NCBI GenBank assembly: GCA_027627225.1
Contig: CM051027.1
Span: forward strand, 91,553,151-91,617,150
Source: Congeria kusceri
Lineage: Eukaryota > Mollusca > Bivalvia > Myida > Dreissenidae
Reading direction: 5' to 3'
DNA length: 64,000 bases
How positions within the stretch are numbered: the stretch's first letter is position 1; every line of letters starts with the position of its first letter. The translations under genes were made by a program, and so were the position numbers. Of the stretch, positions 31,234 to 42,775 are shown piece by piece. The notes under the pieces are model-generated. The model was not told the origin of the DNA and made no database searches. It saw only the letters and a list, made by a program, of their open reading frames with translations.

Positions 31234-33774
31234 TTTCTTGGTTTTTGTTCATATTATAGACGGTTCATAAAGGGATTTAGTCATCGCGCCGCACCACTTA
31301 ATCGCTTAATGGAGGCCGGTCAAGCGTTTAATTGGGGTGATGAGCAAGAAAGTGCATTTGTGGACCTGAAAACTGTGTTGACGGGGAAAGAAGTCATGTC
31401 GTATCCACAGGATGACGGAATGTTTATTGTTGACACTGATGCTAGTAACTTCGCGATTGGTGGATGTTTAAGTCAGATGCAGTGGTGTGAAGTTACACAG
31501 GAATATGTAGAAAAACCTATCATTTTTGCGAGCAAATCACTTGATAAATGTCAGCGTCGTTACTGTGCGACAAGAAGGGAACTATTGGCAGTTGTTACAT
31601 TCGTGACACAGTTCAGACATTATCTAATGGGTAAAGAGTTCGTATTACGGACTGACTGTTCAAGTTTGAGATGGATTATGTCATTCCGATCACCAACAGA
31701 TCAAATGGCAAGATGGTTGGAAGTATTATCGCAGTACGATTTTCGGATACAACATCGAAGTGGCCGAAAACACATTAATGTGGACAGCCTCAGTCGAATA
31801 CCCAGTGAACCAGAATGTCAGTGTTATGAGGGACATCTAACACTAGAAGAGTTACCGTGTAAGGGGTGTGACACGTGCTTGAAAAAACATCAGCAGTGGT
31901 CGGATTTCTCTCAGTTTGACGACGCAGTTCCTTTATTTGCAAAAAGGAATGCTGAGACAGCACAAACCTCGGGGTCGTTGAAAGCAAGAGTTTCCAGAGT
32001 AAAACTTCATGAAAGTGGATTCTGGAGTTGGATTCTCTTGCTGCTACAGCTTCAGATGGTGAAGTTGTTGAACTGTGTAAGTTTCATGTATCGTGGATTA
32101 CTCAGAATAAGGAAATACTGTCGCTACCGGATATCCCGACTGCGCTTCCGTGAAAATTCTGACAACCCAGATGCAGATCACAGTTCAAAGTTGGGTGACA
32201 GAAACAAGAAAATGCTGAAAATAGACGGAAACCCTACTTTAGGTCAAGTGGCATCTCCTGTAGGAAGTCTTGTGAAATTCAGCACAGTTAACTGTTCACC
32301 GGAGAGAATGGCCAGACTCCAACAGCAGGACCCAGATATTGGGGCTGTTGTGAGGTGGCTTAAATCTGACAGTGGAAGACCCCCAAGAGACACTGTTTCT
32401 GGCTATTCACCTAGTGTTCGAAATTTATGGCTAGATTGGGACTTACAGATTTTGATTGACGGTGTTTTGTTCAAGAAATTCATTTTGAAAACGAATGAAG
32501 AATGTCCTTTATTGATAGTCCCAAGAGTAATGCAAAGAGAGATTTTAATATCAGCACATGACTCAAATACTGGTGCACATTTGGGCATTGATAAAACGTA
32601 TTCGAAGATTAAACTTAAATTCTTTTGGTACAAAATGAAAGACAGCATAAAACACCACGTTAAGTCTTGTGAAAAATGTGCAAAGCGGAAACGGCCAGCA
32701 AAAACACCTAGAAGTCCACTGACAGAATACACTGTGGGATTCCCAATGGATAGACTTTCAACTGACATCATGGGTCCATTACCTGAAACTGAAAATGGGA
32801 ATAGATATTGCCTTGTAGTGATTGACAATTTCACGAAATGGGTTGAAGTGTACCCAATGAAGGATCAATTGGCAAGTACAGTAGCAACGAAAATAGTGTA
32901 TGAATTTCTGTCAAGATATGGAATGTGCTTAGACATTCATTCGGATCAAGGCTCGAATTTCCAGTCAAATCTGTTTAAGGAAGTGTGTCGCTTATTGCAA
33001 ATAAATCAAACACGAACCTCTGGTTATAGAGGCATGGCTAATGGTGCTCCAGAGCGGTTCAACCAGGTGCTCCAAAATATTATTACAACTTATGTGAATG
33101 ATAATCAAATTAACTGGGATGACGATTTGAATCTTATTACGTCAGCATATCGTAGCTGTGTGCATGATGCGACTGGATTTACACCAAACATGCTAATGTT
33201 GGGTCGGGAAGTGACTATACCAGCTGAAATATCGTTGGGCTGCATAGTGACAAGGAATACCCCAGACAGTTCAGTGGAATATTGTAATAAACTTCAGGAG
33301 AAACTATCTTATGTGTATCAAATTGCCAGAGAGACACTCAAGAAAAATGCAGTTCGCCAGAAGAAGGATTATGATTCACGAATCAGTAAACATAATTACA
33401 AAGTTGGGGACTTAGTGTTGTGCATTAATACTGGAAAATGTAAAGGACTATCAAAGAAAATTACACCAAATATATGGGAAGGACCTTATCAAATTCAAAG
33501 AAAAATCAGTGACCTTTTGTTCACATTGAAACAAGGTAGGAGATCACAGGTTAAAGTTGTACATCATGACAGATTGAAGCCATACACAGGCAACAGATTC
33601 CCTGACTGGTGCATTCGAGGTCAAGATGTTAACCTGCTGCCGACACCAGAGAACAAAGGAAATAACAACGCTAAGCAGGTATCATCCCAGACAGCTAACA
33701 AGGTCAAGAAAGATGTCGTTAAGCCCCGCAGAAGTCTTCGACAAAGAAAGCCAATTCACCGTTACCAAAGCTAG
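31234..33774 (+). CDS. pol: pol 3' part (RNase H, integrase), unit 2
   Basis: Continuous with the preceding frame apart from the TAA. One private change is visible in RNase H (Gln for Lys, C at 31498). The HHCC, DDE and GPY motifs are intact. Confidence 0.92.
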   Translation, partial: FLGFCSYYRRFIKGFSHRAAPLNRLMEAGQAFNWGDEQESAFVDLKTVLTGKEVMSYPQDDGMFIVDTDASNFAIGGCLSQMQWCEVTQEYVEKPIIFASKSLDKCQRRYCATRRELLAVVTFVTQFRHYLMGKEFVLRTDCSSLRWIMSFRSPTDQMARWLEVLSQYDFRIQHRSGRKHINVDSLSRIPSEPECQCYEGHLTLEELPCKGCDTCLKKHQQWSDFSQFDDAVPLFAKRNAETAQTSGSLKARVSRVKLHESGFWSWILLLLQLQMVKLLNCVSFMYRGLLRIRKYCRYRISRLRFRENSDNPDADHSSKLGDRNKKMLKIDGNPTLGQVASPVGSLVKFSTVNCSPERMARLQQQDPDIGAVVRWLKSDSGRPPRDTVSGYSPSVRNLWLDWDLQILIDGVLFKKFILKTNEECPLLIVPRVMQREILISAHDSNTGAHLGIDKTYSKIKLKFFWYKMKDSIKHHVKSCEKCAKRKRPAKTPRSPLTEYTVGFPMDRLSTDIMGPLPETENGNRYCLVVIDNFTKWVEVYPMKDQLASTVATKIVYEFLSRYGMCLDIHSDQGSNFQSNLFKEVCRLLQINQTRTSGYRGMANGAPERFNQVLQNIITTYVNDNQINWDDDLNLITSAYRSCVHDATGFTPNMLMLGREVTIPAEISLGCIVTRNTPDSSVEYCNKLQEKLSYVYQIARETLKKNAVRQKKDYDSRISKHNYKVGDLVLCINTGKCKGLSKKITPNIWEGPYQIQRKISDLLFTLKQGRRSQVKVVHHDRLKPYTGNRFPDWCIRGQDVNLLPTPENKGNNNAKQVSSQTANKVKKDVVKPRRSLRQRKPIHRYQS

Positions 33775-34933
33775 TGCTGGACAACAGCCTGATTTAATGG
33801 CCATTAAGCTGATAAGGTGGACAATTAATGGTTAGATGTTTACATTTCCCTGCAGTTCAACTTTGAATTTGCAGATCAGAACTGAAATCTGTCAGCGCAT
33901 TTCATCTCATTGAGCAGGAATCTGGATAATTCTACGTGTGTGTCTCCACTGTCAAAATTGGAATATATAGTGTGTGTTTTCCTCATGTGTTTAGTGATTT
34001 AATTCCAAACCGATGACTTCTGGAATATATTTTGTGTTAATTTGGTTTAATAAGTGTTTCCAGAGTGTTTGAAGAATTCCATGGATTTAACACAGTGCAC
34101 ACATGGAATTAATTCTTTTTCAGAATCAAACAATTGCGCCATATTCTTATAGCATTGTTTATAATATAAAAATATGTTCATTTAATAGTAAGGCGCACAG
34201 GACAATTTAGCAGGACGACTGCTACTACAAGTTTCATAAACATTTTAAATTTGAAGTGCCTATTTTACAGATTCATATTAAAATGTTAATTTAAAGTAAT
34301 GATTAAAAGGCACTTAATGCGGATGCATATCAGGACGTTTGTGTGATAGTGATATGTGTGATTGTGTGAATTCGTGTAATGGAGTATTAAGACTTTCTGT
34401 TCTAGTAATAAGTTGGACGATGAAAGAAGAGTTTGTGGATTTGCTTATTAAACAGTGGTTTACTATGCATAGGACTACACATGTTTATTCATGTTTTCAT
34501 ATACCAAACTCTTACAATGTTTTAAGTATAATGCATGAAATTGGAGAATAAGTTTTCAAAGGATTTTCTTCTTTGAATGTGTTTCCGGATAATTAAAGAG
34601 GGTACTGCTAATGCTTCATTATTTTGATGCACAAGTCTTTTGTATTTTGTATTGAGAAGTGAATTTGCAGTACAAGTAATTTTAAAGGGATGTTTCTTGT
34701 AATGTTATGTAGTCATTTACTAGTAATATTCCTTGCTGTGGAGAAGGTTTCTAATCTTAGGATTAATAATACATAGTATATTTGTAACTGTAGATTTTTG
34801 TAGTTTTATTATATTGATATCAAGTGTTTGAGTATACACAACTTACATGTAGTGAGTGTGAGACTGGTTCTTTAGTCATTTTTACAACTATCTGGCTTAA
34901 TTGGGGACAATTAAGAAGCTAAGGGGAGGGGAG
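33775..34933 (+). other. 3' non-coding region and polypurine tract, unit 2
   Basis: No coding content. The polypurine tract at 34921-34933 abuts LTR 3. Confidence 0.8.
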
Positions 34934-35527
34934 TGTTGTATTTTTAAGTACTAGAAATAAATTAAGACTGCTTTCTTTGATGCCATCTTGGTATGGTGGA
35001 AATCAGTTATCTGAACAGGGTATGTTGTCATCGTTTACCATCATAAATTAGCAAAGACTGGTCTGTTCTGTTGCTCGGCAGAGTCTGTTTGGGTGAACTT
35101 TCAACAGTTGCCTTCATAAATATTAATTAATGAAGGTAACTTCATGTTATGCTGTTTTGTCTTTTAACAGTTATTATAATAAACAATGATTGTAGTGACA
35201 AGACTGTGTTCTGGAAATATAAATCGCTTAACAGTTATCCTAATAAATATTGGGGGCCTATCATTGTCAATCCACACCTTGGTAATACCCAAATATGGGA
35301 GAGTAAGCAGATTCGTATAAAAGCCAGGAACACGCAGAATCTAGGGAGAGTTGGGAGTTGAGCTTGGACATGTAATGATGTGAGGAGTTTGAGTGAGAGT
35401 TATTCATGAACTAGATTGGTGTATATATTTATTATCGTAGAGTGTAAATAAAATGTAGAGTGTATATTCTGTTGTGTGACGTTTGAAGATATGAACTACT
35501 CGCCCTCCCATTCTAATTTTTGTAACA
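34934..35527 (+). repeat. LTR 3 (594 bp, shared by units 2 and 3)
   Basis: Precise junctions as for LTR 2; the unit 3 primer site follows at 35529-35544. Confidence 0.95.
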
Positions 35528-35568
35528 CTGGTGGCAGCGTCGGGATAAGGACTTTAACACGCTTTTGA

Positions 35569-36756
35569 GAAAAGTGGATATTTTATTCATCACTGTGTCG
35601 GGATCAGGACTTTAACACGTCGGATATTTGCAATTATATTCTGAACAAAGCCATTGGACCAAAACGCCAAAATGAGAAGGACTCTTGTAATGGCGAAGAA
35701 AGTGTTGATGATGAAATATTACATTTGCGAGAAAAGTTACATTTAGCAGAGACAGAAAATGCACAATTAGAAAGAAGATTAAGGACTGGTGAAGAAGCAG
35801 CCGTGCACCAACGAGATGAACTTGTGAGACAATATCAACAACGTATAAATGACCTTAATACAGATAAAGAGAAACAAATCAATGACCTTCAGCAAGAAAA
35901 TAGTTTGTTGCGTGAACAGTCTCAAAATGGTAGTCAGAGGCGCGCAAGCAGTGGGGCAGAACGACGTAATTATGAGGTTCCTATGCCCAGGCAACTATTG
36001 TTTGACGGGAAGTCTTCTTGGGAGAGCTTCATACATCCGTTCTCTGAGATGGTCAACGCGTGCAATTGGGACGAACAAGAACGACTGTTTCGTCTCAAAA
36101 ACAGTTTGAGAGGAGAAGCAGCAGAATATACTTTTCGGCAGCTTGCAACAGACACGCTGAACAATTATGACATCCTGAAATCAGCCTTGGAGTTGCGGTT
36201 TAAGGAGAAACGTTCCGTCTCATCATACCTTGCTGAACTTGAAACAAGGAGTTTCAACAAGGAAAAAGAGAAATTAGCAGAATATGTTGCGGATATCAAA
36301 CGGCTTGTGTTGAAGGGTTTTCCGACCGCTGATTACGAAACACGGGAAACTATAAACATGCGCCACTTCCTGAAAGGCCTGTTAGATACACAAGCAGCAG
36401 TATTCATAGGAATGAAGGAACCAAAAACAATAGATCAAGCTCGTGATCTATTGGAAACGTACCAGAGCCTACGGGAAGAGGTCAAAGGGGCGCGTGTCAG
36501 AACTGTCGAGTCGAAACCACAACAACATGATTATGTAACAGAAGCAAGACTCCAAGATTTTGGTCGGGATTTGAAAACAAATATTGGAAAGAAGATCGAT
36601 AATTTAGCAGACAAGCTAAATAGTAAGAATGGTGGTCAAAGGCAGCGTTTCACAACACGTGACAGGAAAGACATTGAATGTTTCAGATGTCATCGCCGTG
36701 GACACTTCGCATCTGAATGTGCTACAGATGTCGAAAATAACCGTTCGGAAAACTAG
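35569..36756 (+). CDS. gag: gag, unit 3
   Basis: Same frame and motifs as unit 1, with the Leu codon at 35854 shared with unit 2 and no private coding change seen. TAG at 36754-36756; frameshift hairpin at 36761-36788. Confidence 0.88.
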   Translation, partial: EKWIFYSSLCRDQDFNTSDICNYILNKAIGPKRQNEKDSCNGEESVDDEILHLREKLHLAETENAQLERRLRTGEEAAVHQRDELVRQYQQRINDLNTDKEKQINDLQQENSLLREQSQNGSQRRASSGAERRNYEVPMPRQLLFDGKSSWESFIHPFSEMVNACNWDEQERLFRLKNSLRGEAAEYTFRQLATDTLNNYDILKSALELRFKEKRSVSSYLAELETRSFNKEKEKLAEYVADIKRLVLKGFPTADYETRETINMRHFLKGLLDTQAAVFIGMKEPKTIDQARDLLETYQSLREEVKGARVRTVESKPQQHDYVTEARLQDFGRDLKTNIGKKIDNLADKLNSKNGGQRQRFTTRDRKDIECFRCHRRGHFASECATDVENNRSEN

Positions 36757-38477
36757 GGCAGACCAAGGCTAACGGCCCAGCGTTGGTCTCACAGACAGAC
36801 ACACATTTTCAGACAATTAAATGTAGAAGTACTAGAAGTGATGGACTTACCGTGCTTTTTCCTGTTAAATTGTGTGAGTCTCTAAATGTGAACTTTGTTA
36901 TAGACACAGGAGCCTGTACAACAATTATATCAACTGGCGTTTACAATAAGATCCCAATAGAAAAACGACCGGAACTTATGAAAGTTGATCCGTCAGTGCG
37001 TCTTGAAGTAGCGGACGATGGGATTTTAGTTTTAGATGGACAGTGTAAAATATCGTTTAAATCATGCGGACAGTGGTTTGAATATACTGTGTTTGTTGCA
37101 CCAATTCGTGAAGATGGACTTATTGGTATGGATTTTCTATATGACTATGATTATCAATTAAGTGCTCAGAATGGATTACGTTCGAATGGGAAGAGGTGTA
37201 AAACATTTGTTGAGAAAATACCTCTGAGGGCAGTTAGGGTCACTACACGATCCAAGGTGAAAATTCCAGCCAAATCAGAGTGCATAATACCTGGACAGGC
37301 AATAAATCTTGGGTCAATTAATTCGCCTCTTGGGATTGTATGCCCTTCGTCAAATAAACAGCCTGCAAATGGGATATCATTAGGGCACACTTTAATCTCC
37401 CCAGGGACAGTTAAAAGCAATCAAATACCTGTTAGGCTGGTGAATACCTCTTCCAGGAATGTTACACTGTTTAAAGGTGCTACACTGGGATTTTTACAAG
37501 AAATTGACTCCCATGAATTATTGAAAGAAAATGTTGACTTAAACACGGAGAACTGTGCTAGCGAAAACTTAAGTGATGTTAAACCAGATATGACATTATG
37601 GAGTGATGATTTAAAAGCCTTGTATGAAAGATCGTCGCAAAATTTGAATGAGTCACAAAAAGAACGTTTATCATGTCTTTTGGAAAAGTACAAGAAGACT
37701 TTCTCAAATTCGCCAACTGATTTAGGAAGAACATCACTAGTTAAACATTATATTGAGACACCATCAAATATAAGACCAATTAAAATACCACCAAGACGAG
37801 TTCCTAGAACATTTATAGATCAGGAGAAGAAAATAATTCAGGAGCAATTAGATATGGGTATTATTGAGGAAAGCACCAGTCCATGGCCAGCACCATTGTG
37901 TTTCATTAGAAAGAAAGATGGAGGTGTTCGCGTAGTGTGTGACTATAGACGCCTGAATGAGGTAACGAAAAAGAATGCATACCCTCTTCCAAGGATAGAC
38001 GAATGTTTAGAGAGTTTGGGTGGAAATAAGTGGTTTTCATCCATGGATTTGTTAAGTGGATTTTATCAAATCGAATTAAATGCTGCGGATAGAGAGAAGA
38101 CAGCATTCTGCACTTCCCATGAGGGATTGTATCAGTATGTTACCATGCCACAAGGTCTTCATGGATCGCCAGCAACTTTTCAAAGATGTATGGATTTAGT
38201 GTTTAAAGGTCTTCAGTGGAAAACACTAATAATATATTTAGATGATATCTGCTCCTATGCGAGAACTTTTGAAGAGGCAATTTTGAGACTTGATGTCATT
38301 TTGGGAAGGTTAGAGAAGGCAAATATGAAGCTAAAACCCAGCAAGTGCCACCTTCTTCAAAAACAGATCGATATTCTTGGCCACACAATTGACTGTGACG
38401 GAATACGCCCGAATGACGAAAAAGTGGCAGCTGTTCGCCAGTGGCCTCGACCTCGAAATTTAAGTGATTTGAGGTAA
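36741..38477 (+). CDS. pol: pol 5' part (protease and most of RT), unit 3
   Basis: Intact DTG and YLDD motifs. One private change replaces Gly by Glu (A at 38122) shortly before the MPQGL segment. It ends at the shared TAA 38475-38477. Confidence 0.92.
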   Translation, partial: PFGKLGQTKANGPALVSQTDTHFQTIKCRSTRSDGLTVLFPVKLCESLNVNFVIDTGACTTIISTGVYNKIPIEKRPELMKVDPSVRLEVADDGILVLDGQCKISFKSCGQWFEYTVFVAPIREDGLIGMDFLYDYDYQLSAQNGLRSNGKRCKTFVEKIPLRAVRVTTRSKVKIPAKSECIIPGQAINLGSINSPLGIVCPSSNKQPANGISLGHTLISPGTVKSNQIPVRLVNTSSRNVTLFKGATLGFLQEIDSHELLKENVDLNTENCASENLSDVKPDMTLWSDDLKALYERSSQNLNESQKERLSCLLEKYKKTFSNSPTDLGRTSLVKHYIETPSNIRPIKIPPRRVPRTFIDQEKKIIQEQLDMGIIEESTSPWPAPLCFIRKKDGGVRVVCDYRRLNEVTKKNAYPLPRIDECLESLGGNKWFSSMDLLSGFYQIELNAADREKTAFCTSHEGLYQYVTMPQGLHGSPATFQRCMDLVFKGLQWKTLIIYLDDICSYARTFEEAILRLDVILGRLEKANMKLKPSKCHLLQKQIDILGHTIDCDGIRPNDEKVAAVRQWPRPRNLSDLR

Positions 38478-41018
38478 TTTCTTGGTTTTTGTTCATATTA
38501 TAGACGGTTCATAAAGGGATTTAGTCATCGCGCCGCACCACTTAATCGCTTAATGGAGGCCGGTCAAGCGTTTAATTGGGGTGATGAGCAAGAAAGTGCA
38601 TTTGTGGACCTGAAAACTGTGTTGACGGGGAAAGAAGTCATGTCGTATCCACAGGATGACGGAATGTTTATTGTTGACACTGATGCTAGTAACTTCGCGA
38701 TTGGTGGATGTTTAAGTCAGATGCAGTGGTGTGAAGTTACAAAGGAATATGTAGAAAAACCTATCATTTTTGCGAGCAAATCACTTGATAAATGTCAGCG
38801 TCGTTACTGTGCGACAAGAAGGGAACTATTGGCAGTTGTTACATTCGTGACACAGTTCAGACATTATCTAATGGGTAAAGAGTTCGTATTACGGACTGAC
38901 TGTTCAAGTTTGAGATGGATTATGTCATTCCGATCACCAACAGATCAAATGGCAAGATGGTTGGAAGTATTATCGCAGTACGATTTTCGGATACAACATC
39001 GAAGTGGCCGAAAACACATTAATGTGGACAGCCTCAGTCGAATACCCAGTGAACCAGAATGTCAGTGTTATGAGGGACATCTAACACTAGAAGAGTTACC
39101 GTGTAAGGGGTGTGACACGTGCTTGAAAAAACATCAGCAGTGGTCGGATTTCTCTCAGTTTGACGACGCAGTTCCTTTATTTGCAAAAAGGAATGCTGAG
39201 ACAGCACAAACCTCGGGGTCGTTGAAAGCAAGAGTTTCCAGAGTAAAACTTCATGAAAGTGGATTCTGGAGTTGGATTCTCTTGCTGCTACAGCTTCAGA
39301 TGGTGAAGTTGTTGAACTGTGTAAGTTTCATGTATCGTGGATTACTCAGAATAAGGAAATACTGTCGCTACCGGATATCCCGACTGCGCTTCCGTGAAAA
39401 TTCTGACAACCCAGATGCAGATCACAGTTCAAAGTTGGGTGACAGAAACAAGAAAATGCTGAAAATAGACGGAAACCCTACTTTAGGTCAAGTGGCATCT
39501 CCTGTAGGAAGTCTTGTGAAATTCAGCACAGTTAACTGTTCACCGGAGAGAATGGCCAGACTCCAACAGCAGGACCCAGATATTGGGGCTGTTGTGAGGT
39601 GGCTTAAATCTGACAGTGGAAGACCCCCAAGAGACACTGTTTCTGGCTATTCACCTAGTGTTCGAAATTTATGGCTAGATTGGGACTTACAGATTTTGAT
39701 TGACGGTGTTTTGTTCAAGAAATTCATTTTGAAAACGAATGAAGAATGTCCTTTATTGATAGTCCCAAGAGTAATGCAAAGAGAGATTTTAATATCAGCA
39801 CATGACTCAAATACTGGTGCACATTTGGGCATTGATAAAACGTATTCGAAGATTAAACTTAAATTCTTTTGGTACAAAATGAAAGACAGCATAAAACACC
39901 ACGTTAAGTCTTGTGAAAAATGTGCAAAGCGGAAACGGCCAGCAAAAACACCTAGAAGTCCACTGACAGAATACACTGTGGGATTCCCAATGGATAGACT
40001 TTCAACTGACATCATGGGTCCATTACCTGAAACTGAAAATGGGAATAGATATTGCCTTGTAGTGATTGACAATTTCACGAAATGGGTTGAAGTGTACCCA
40101 ATGAAGGATCAATTGGCAAGTACAGTAGCAACGAAAATAGTGTATGAATTTCTGTCAAGATATGGAATGTGCTTAGACATTCATTCGGATCAAGGCTCGA
40201 ATTTCCAGTCAAATCTGTTTAAGGAAGTGTGTCGCTTATTGCAAATAAATCAAACACGAACCTCTGGTTATAGAGGCATGGCTAATGGTGCTCCAGAGCG
40301 GTTCAACCAGGTGCTCCAAAATATTATTACAACTTATGTGAATGATAATCAAATTAACTGGGATGACGATTTGAATCTTATTACGTCCGCATATCGTAGC
40401 TGTGTGCATGATGCGACTGGATTTACACCAAACATGCTAATGTTGGGTCGGGAAGTGACTATACCAGCTGAAATATCGTTGGGCTGCATAGTGACAAGGA
40501 ATACCCCAGACAGTTCAGTGGAATATTGTAATAAACTTCAGGAGAAACTATCTTATGTGTATCAAATTGCCAGAGAGACACTCAAGAAAAATGCAGTTCG
40601 CCAGAAGAAGGATTATGATTCACGAATCAGTAAACATAATTACAAAGTTGGGGACTTAGTGTTGTGCATTAATACTGGAAAATGTAAAGGACTATCAAAG
40701 AAAATTACACCAAATATATGGGAAGGACCTTATCAAATTCAAAGAAAAATCAGTGACCTTTTGTTCACATTGAAACAAGGTAGGAGATCACAGGTTAAAG
40801 TTGTACATCATGACAGATTGAAGCCATACACAGGCAACAGATTCCCTGACTGGTGCATTCGAGGTCAAGATGTTAACCTGCTGCCGACACCAGAGAACAA
40901 AGGAAATAACAACGCTAAGCAGGTATCATCCCAGACAGCTAACAAGGTCAAGAAAGATGTCGTTAAGCCCCGCAGAAGTCTTCGACAAAGAAAGCCAATT
41001 CACCGTTACCAAAGCTAG
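38478..41018 (+). CDS. pol: pol 3' part (RNase H, integrase), unit 3
   Basis: Same domain order as units 1 and 2. One private silent change was seen (C at 40388). All catalytic motifs of RNase H and integrase are present. Confidence 0.92.
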   Translation, partial: FLGFCSYYRRFIKGFSHRAAPLNRLMEAGQAFNWGDEQESAFVDLKTVLTGKEVMSYPQDDGMFIVDTDASNFAIGGCLSQMQWCEVTKEYVEKPIIFASKSLDKCQRRYCATRRELLAVVTFVTQFRHYLMGKEFVLRTDCSSLRWIMSFRSPTDQMARWLEVLSQYDFRIQHRSGRKHINVDSLSRIPSEPECQCYEGHLTLEELPCKGCDTCLKKHQQWSDFSQFDDAVPLFAKRNAETAQTSGSLKARVSRVKLHESGFWSWILLLLQLQMVKLLNCVSFMYRGLLRIRKYCRYRISRLRFRENSDNPDADHSSKLGDRNKKMLKIDGNPTLGQVASPVGSLVKFSTVNCSPERMARLQQQDPDIGAVVRWLKSDSGRPPRDTVSGYSPSVRNLWLDWDLQILIDGVLFKKFILKTNEECPLLIVPRVMQREILISAHDSNTGAHLGIDKTYSKIKLKFFWYKMKDSIKHHVKSCEKCAKRKRPAKTPRSPLTEYTVGFPMDRLSTDIMGPLPETENGNRYCLVVIDNFTKWVEVYPMKDQLASTVATKIVYEFLSRYGMCLDIHSDQGSNFQSNLFKEVCRLLQINQTRTSGYRGMANGAPERFNQVLQNIITTYVNDNQINWDDDLNLITSAYRSCVHDATGFTPNMLMLGREVTIPAEISLGCIVTRNTPDSSVEYCNKLQEKLSYVYQIARETLKKNAVRQKKDYDSRISKHNYKVGDLVLCINTGKCKGLSKKITPNIWEGPYQIQRKISDLLFTLKQGRRSQVKVVHHDRLKPYTGNRFPDWCIRGQDVNLLPTPENKGNNNAKQVSSQTANKVKKDVVKPRRSLRQRKPIHRYQS

Positions 41019-42177
41019 TGCTGGACAACAGCCTGATTTAATGGCCATTAAGCTGATAAGGTGGACAATTAATGGTTAGATGTTTACATTTCCCTGCAGT
41101 TCAACTTTGAATTTGCAGATCAGAACTGAAATCTGTCAGCGCATTTCATCTCATTGAGCAGGAATCTGGATAATTCTACGTGTGTGTCTCCACTGTCAAA
41201 ATTGGAATATATAGTGTGTGTTTTCCTCATGTGTTTAGTGATTTAATTCCAAACCGATGACTTCTGGAATATATTTTGTGTTAATTTGGTTTAATAAGTG
41301 TTTCCAGAGTGTTTGAAGAATTCCATGGATTTAACACAGTGCACACATGGAATTAATTCTTTTTCAGAATCAAACAATTGCGCCATATTCTTATAGCATT
41401 GTTTATAATATAAAAATATGTTCATTTAATAGTAAGGCGCACAGGACAATTTAGCAGGACGACTGCTACTACAAGTTTCATAAACATTTTAAATTTGAAG
41501 TGCCTATTTTACAGATTCATATTAAAATGTTAATTTAAAGTAATGATTAAAAGGCACTTAATGCGGATGCATATCAGGACGTTTGTGTGATAGTGATATG
41601 TGTGATTGTGTGAATTCGTGTAATGGAGTATTAAGACTTTCTGTTCTAGTAATAAGTTGGACGATGAAAGAAGAGTTTGTGGATTTGCTTATTAAACAGT
41701 GGTTTACTATGCATAGGACTACACATGTTTATTCATGTTTTCATATACCAAACTCTTACAATGTTTTAAGTATAATGCATGAAATTGGAGAATAAGTTTT
41801 CAAAGGATTTTCTTCTTTGAATGTGTTTCCGGATAATTAAAGAGGGTACTGCTAATGCTTCATTATTTTGATGCACAAGTCTTTTGTATTTTGTATTGAG
41901 AAGTGAATTTGCAGTACAAGTAATTTTAAAGGGATGTTTCTTGTAATGTTATGTAGTCATTTACTAGTAATATTCCTTGCTGTGGAGAAGGTTTCTAATC
42001 TTAGGATTAATAATACATAGTATATTTGTAACTGTAGATTTTTGTAGTTTTATTATATTGATATCAAGTGTTTGAGTATACACAACTTACATGTAGTGAG
42101 TGTGAGACTGGTTCTTTAGTCATTTTTACAACTATCTGGCTTAATTGGGGACAATTAAGAAGCTAAGGGGAGGGGAG
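41019..42177 (+). other. 3' non-coding region and polypurine tract, unit 3
   Basis: No coding content; the polypurine tract at 42165-42177 abuts LTR 4. Confidence 0.8.
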
Positions 42178-42771
42178 TGTTGTATTTTTAAGTACTAGAA
42201 ATAAATTAAGACTGCTTTCTTTGATGCCATCTTGGTATGGTGGAAATCAGTTATCTGAACAGGGTATGTTGTCATCGTTTACCATCATAAATTAGCAAAG
42301 ACTGGTCTGTTCTGTTGCTCGGCAGAGTCTGTTTGGGTGAACTTTCAACAGTTGCCTTCATAAATATTAATTAATGAAGGTAACTTCATGTTATGCTGTT
42401 TTGTCTTTTAACAGTTATTATAATAAACAATGATTGTAGTGACAAGACTGTGTTCTGGAAATATAAATCGCTTAACAGTTATCCTAATAAATATTGGGGG
42501 CCTATCATTGTCAATCCACACCTTGGTAATACCCAAATATGGGAGAGTAAGCAGATTCGTATAAAAGCCAGGAACACGCAGAATCTAGGGAGAGTTGGGA
42601 GTTGAGCTTGGACATGTAATGATGTGAGGAGTTTGAGTGAGAGTTATTCATGAACTAGATTGGTGTATATATTTATTATCGTAGAGTGTAAATAAAATGT
42701 AGAGTGTATATTCTGTTGTGTGACGTTTGAAGATATGAACTACTCGCCCTCCCATTCTAATTTTTGTAACA
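42178..42771 (+). repeat. LTR 4 (3' LTR of the array)
   Basis: 594 bp, TGTTG...TAACA, followed by the CTGA target duplication at 42772-42775 and then host sequence that shares an inverted block with the left flank. Confidence 0.95.
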
Positions 42772-42775
42772 CTGA

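Larger units (their letters stand above)
20442..42775 (+). mobile_element. tandem array of three Ty3/gypsy LTR retrotransposons sharing four LTRs
   Basis: Four LTRs (20446-21039, 27690-28283, 34934-35527, 42178-42771) alternate with three complete internal regions, all on the plus strand, with a period of exactly 7244 bp. Each LTR begins TGTTG and ends TAACA. The four bases CTGA lie immediately outside the outer LTRs (20442-20445 and 42772-42775) and at none of the internal junctions, where each inner LTR is preceded directly by the polypurine tract and followed by C plus the primer site. I found at least nine single-base differences among units, so divergence is near 0.05 %. Gag CCHC knuckle, DTG protease, YLDD RT, RNase H and HHCC/DDE/GPY integrase in that order place it in Ty3/gypsy (Metaviridae). 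No env-like frame is present. Confidence 0.95.

Noticed and set aside
20446..42771. Three independent retrotransposon insertions
   Set aside because: Internal junctions lack target duplications, LTRs are shared, and the period is exactly 7244 bp; independent insertions cannot produce this.
20446..42771. Pure assembly duplication of one element
   Set aside because: Unit-specific bases (for example 21366, 29502, 31498, 38122, 40388) argue against a copied contig segment, though read-level confirmation is still needed.
20446..42771. Identity with the clam Steamer retrotransposon
   Set aside because: As I remember it, Steamer is about 5 kb with LTRs under 200 bp and one gag-pol frame; this unit is 7.2 kb with 594-bp LTRs and a -1 gag/pol overlap.
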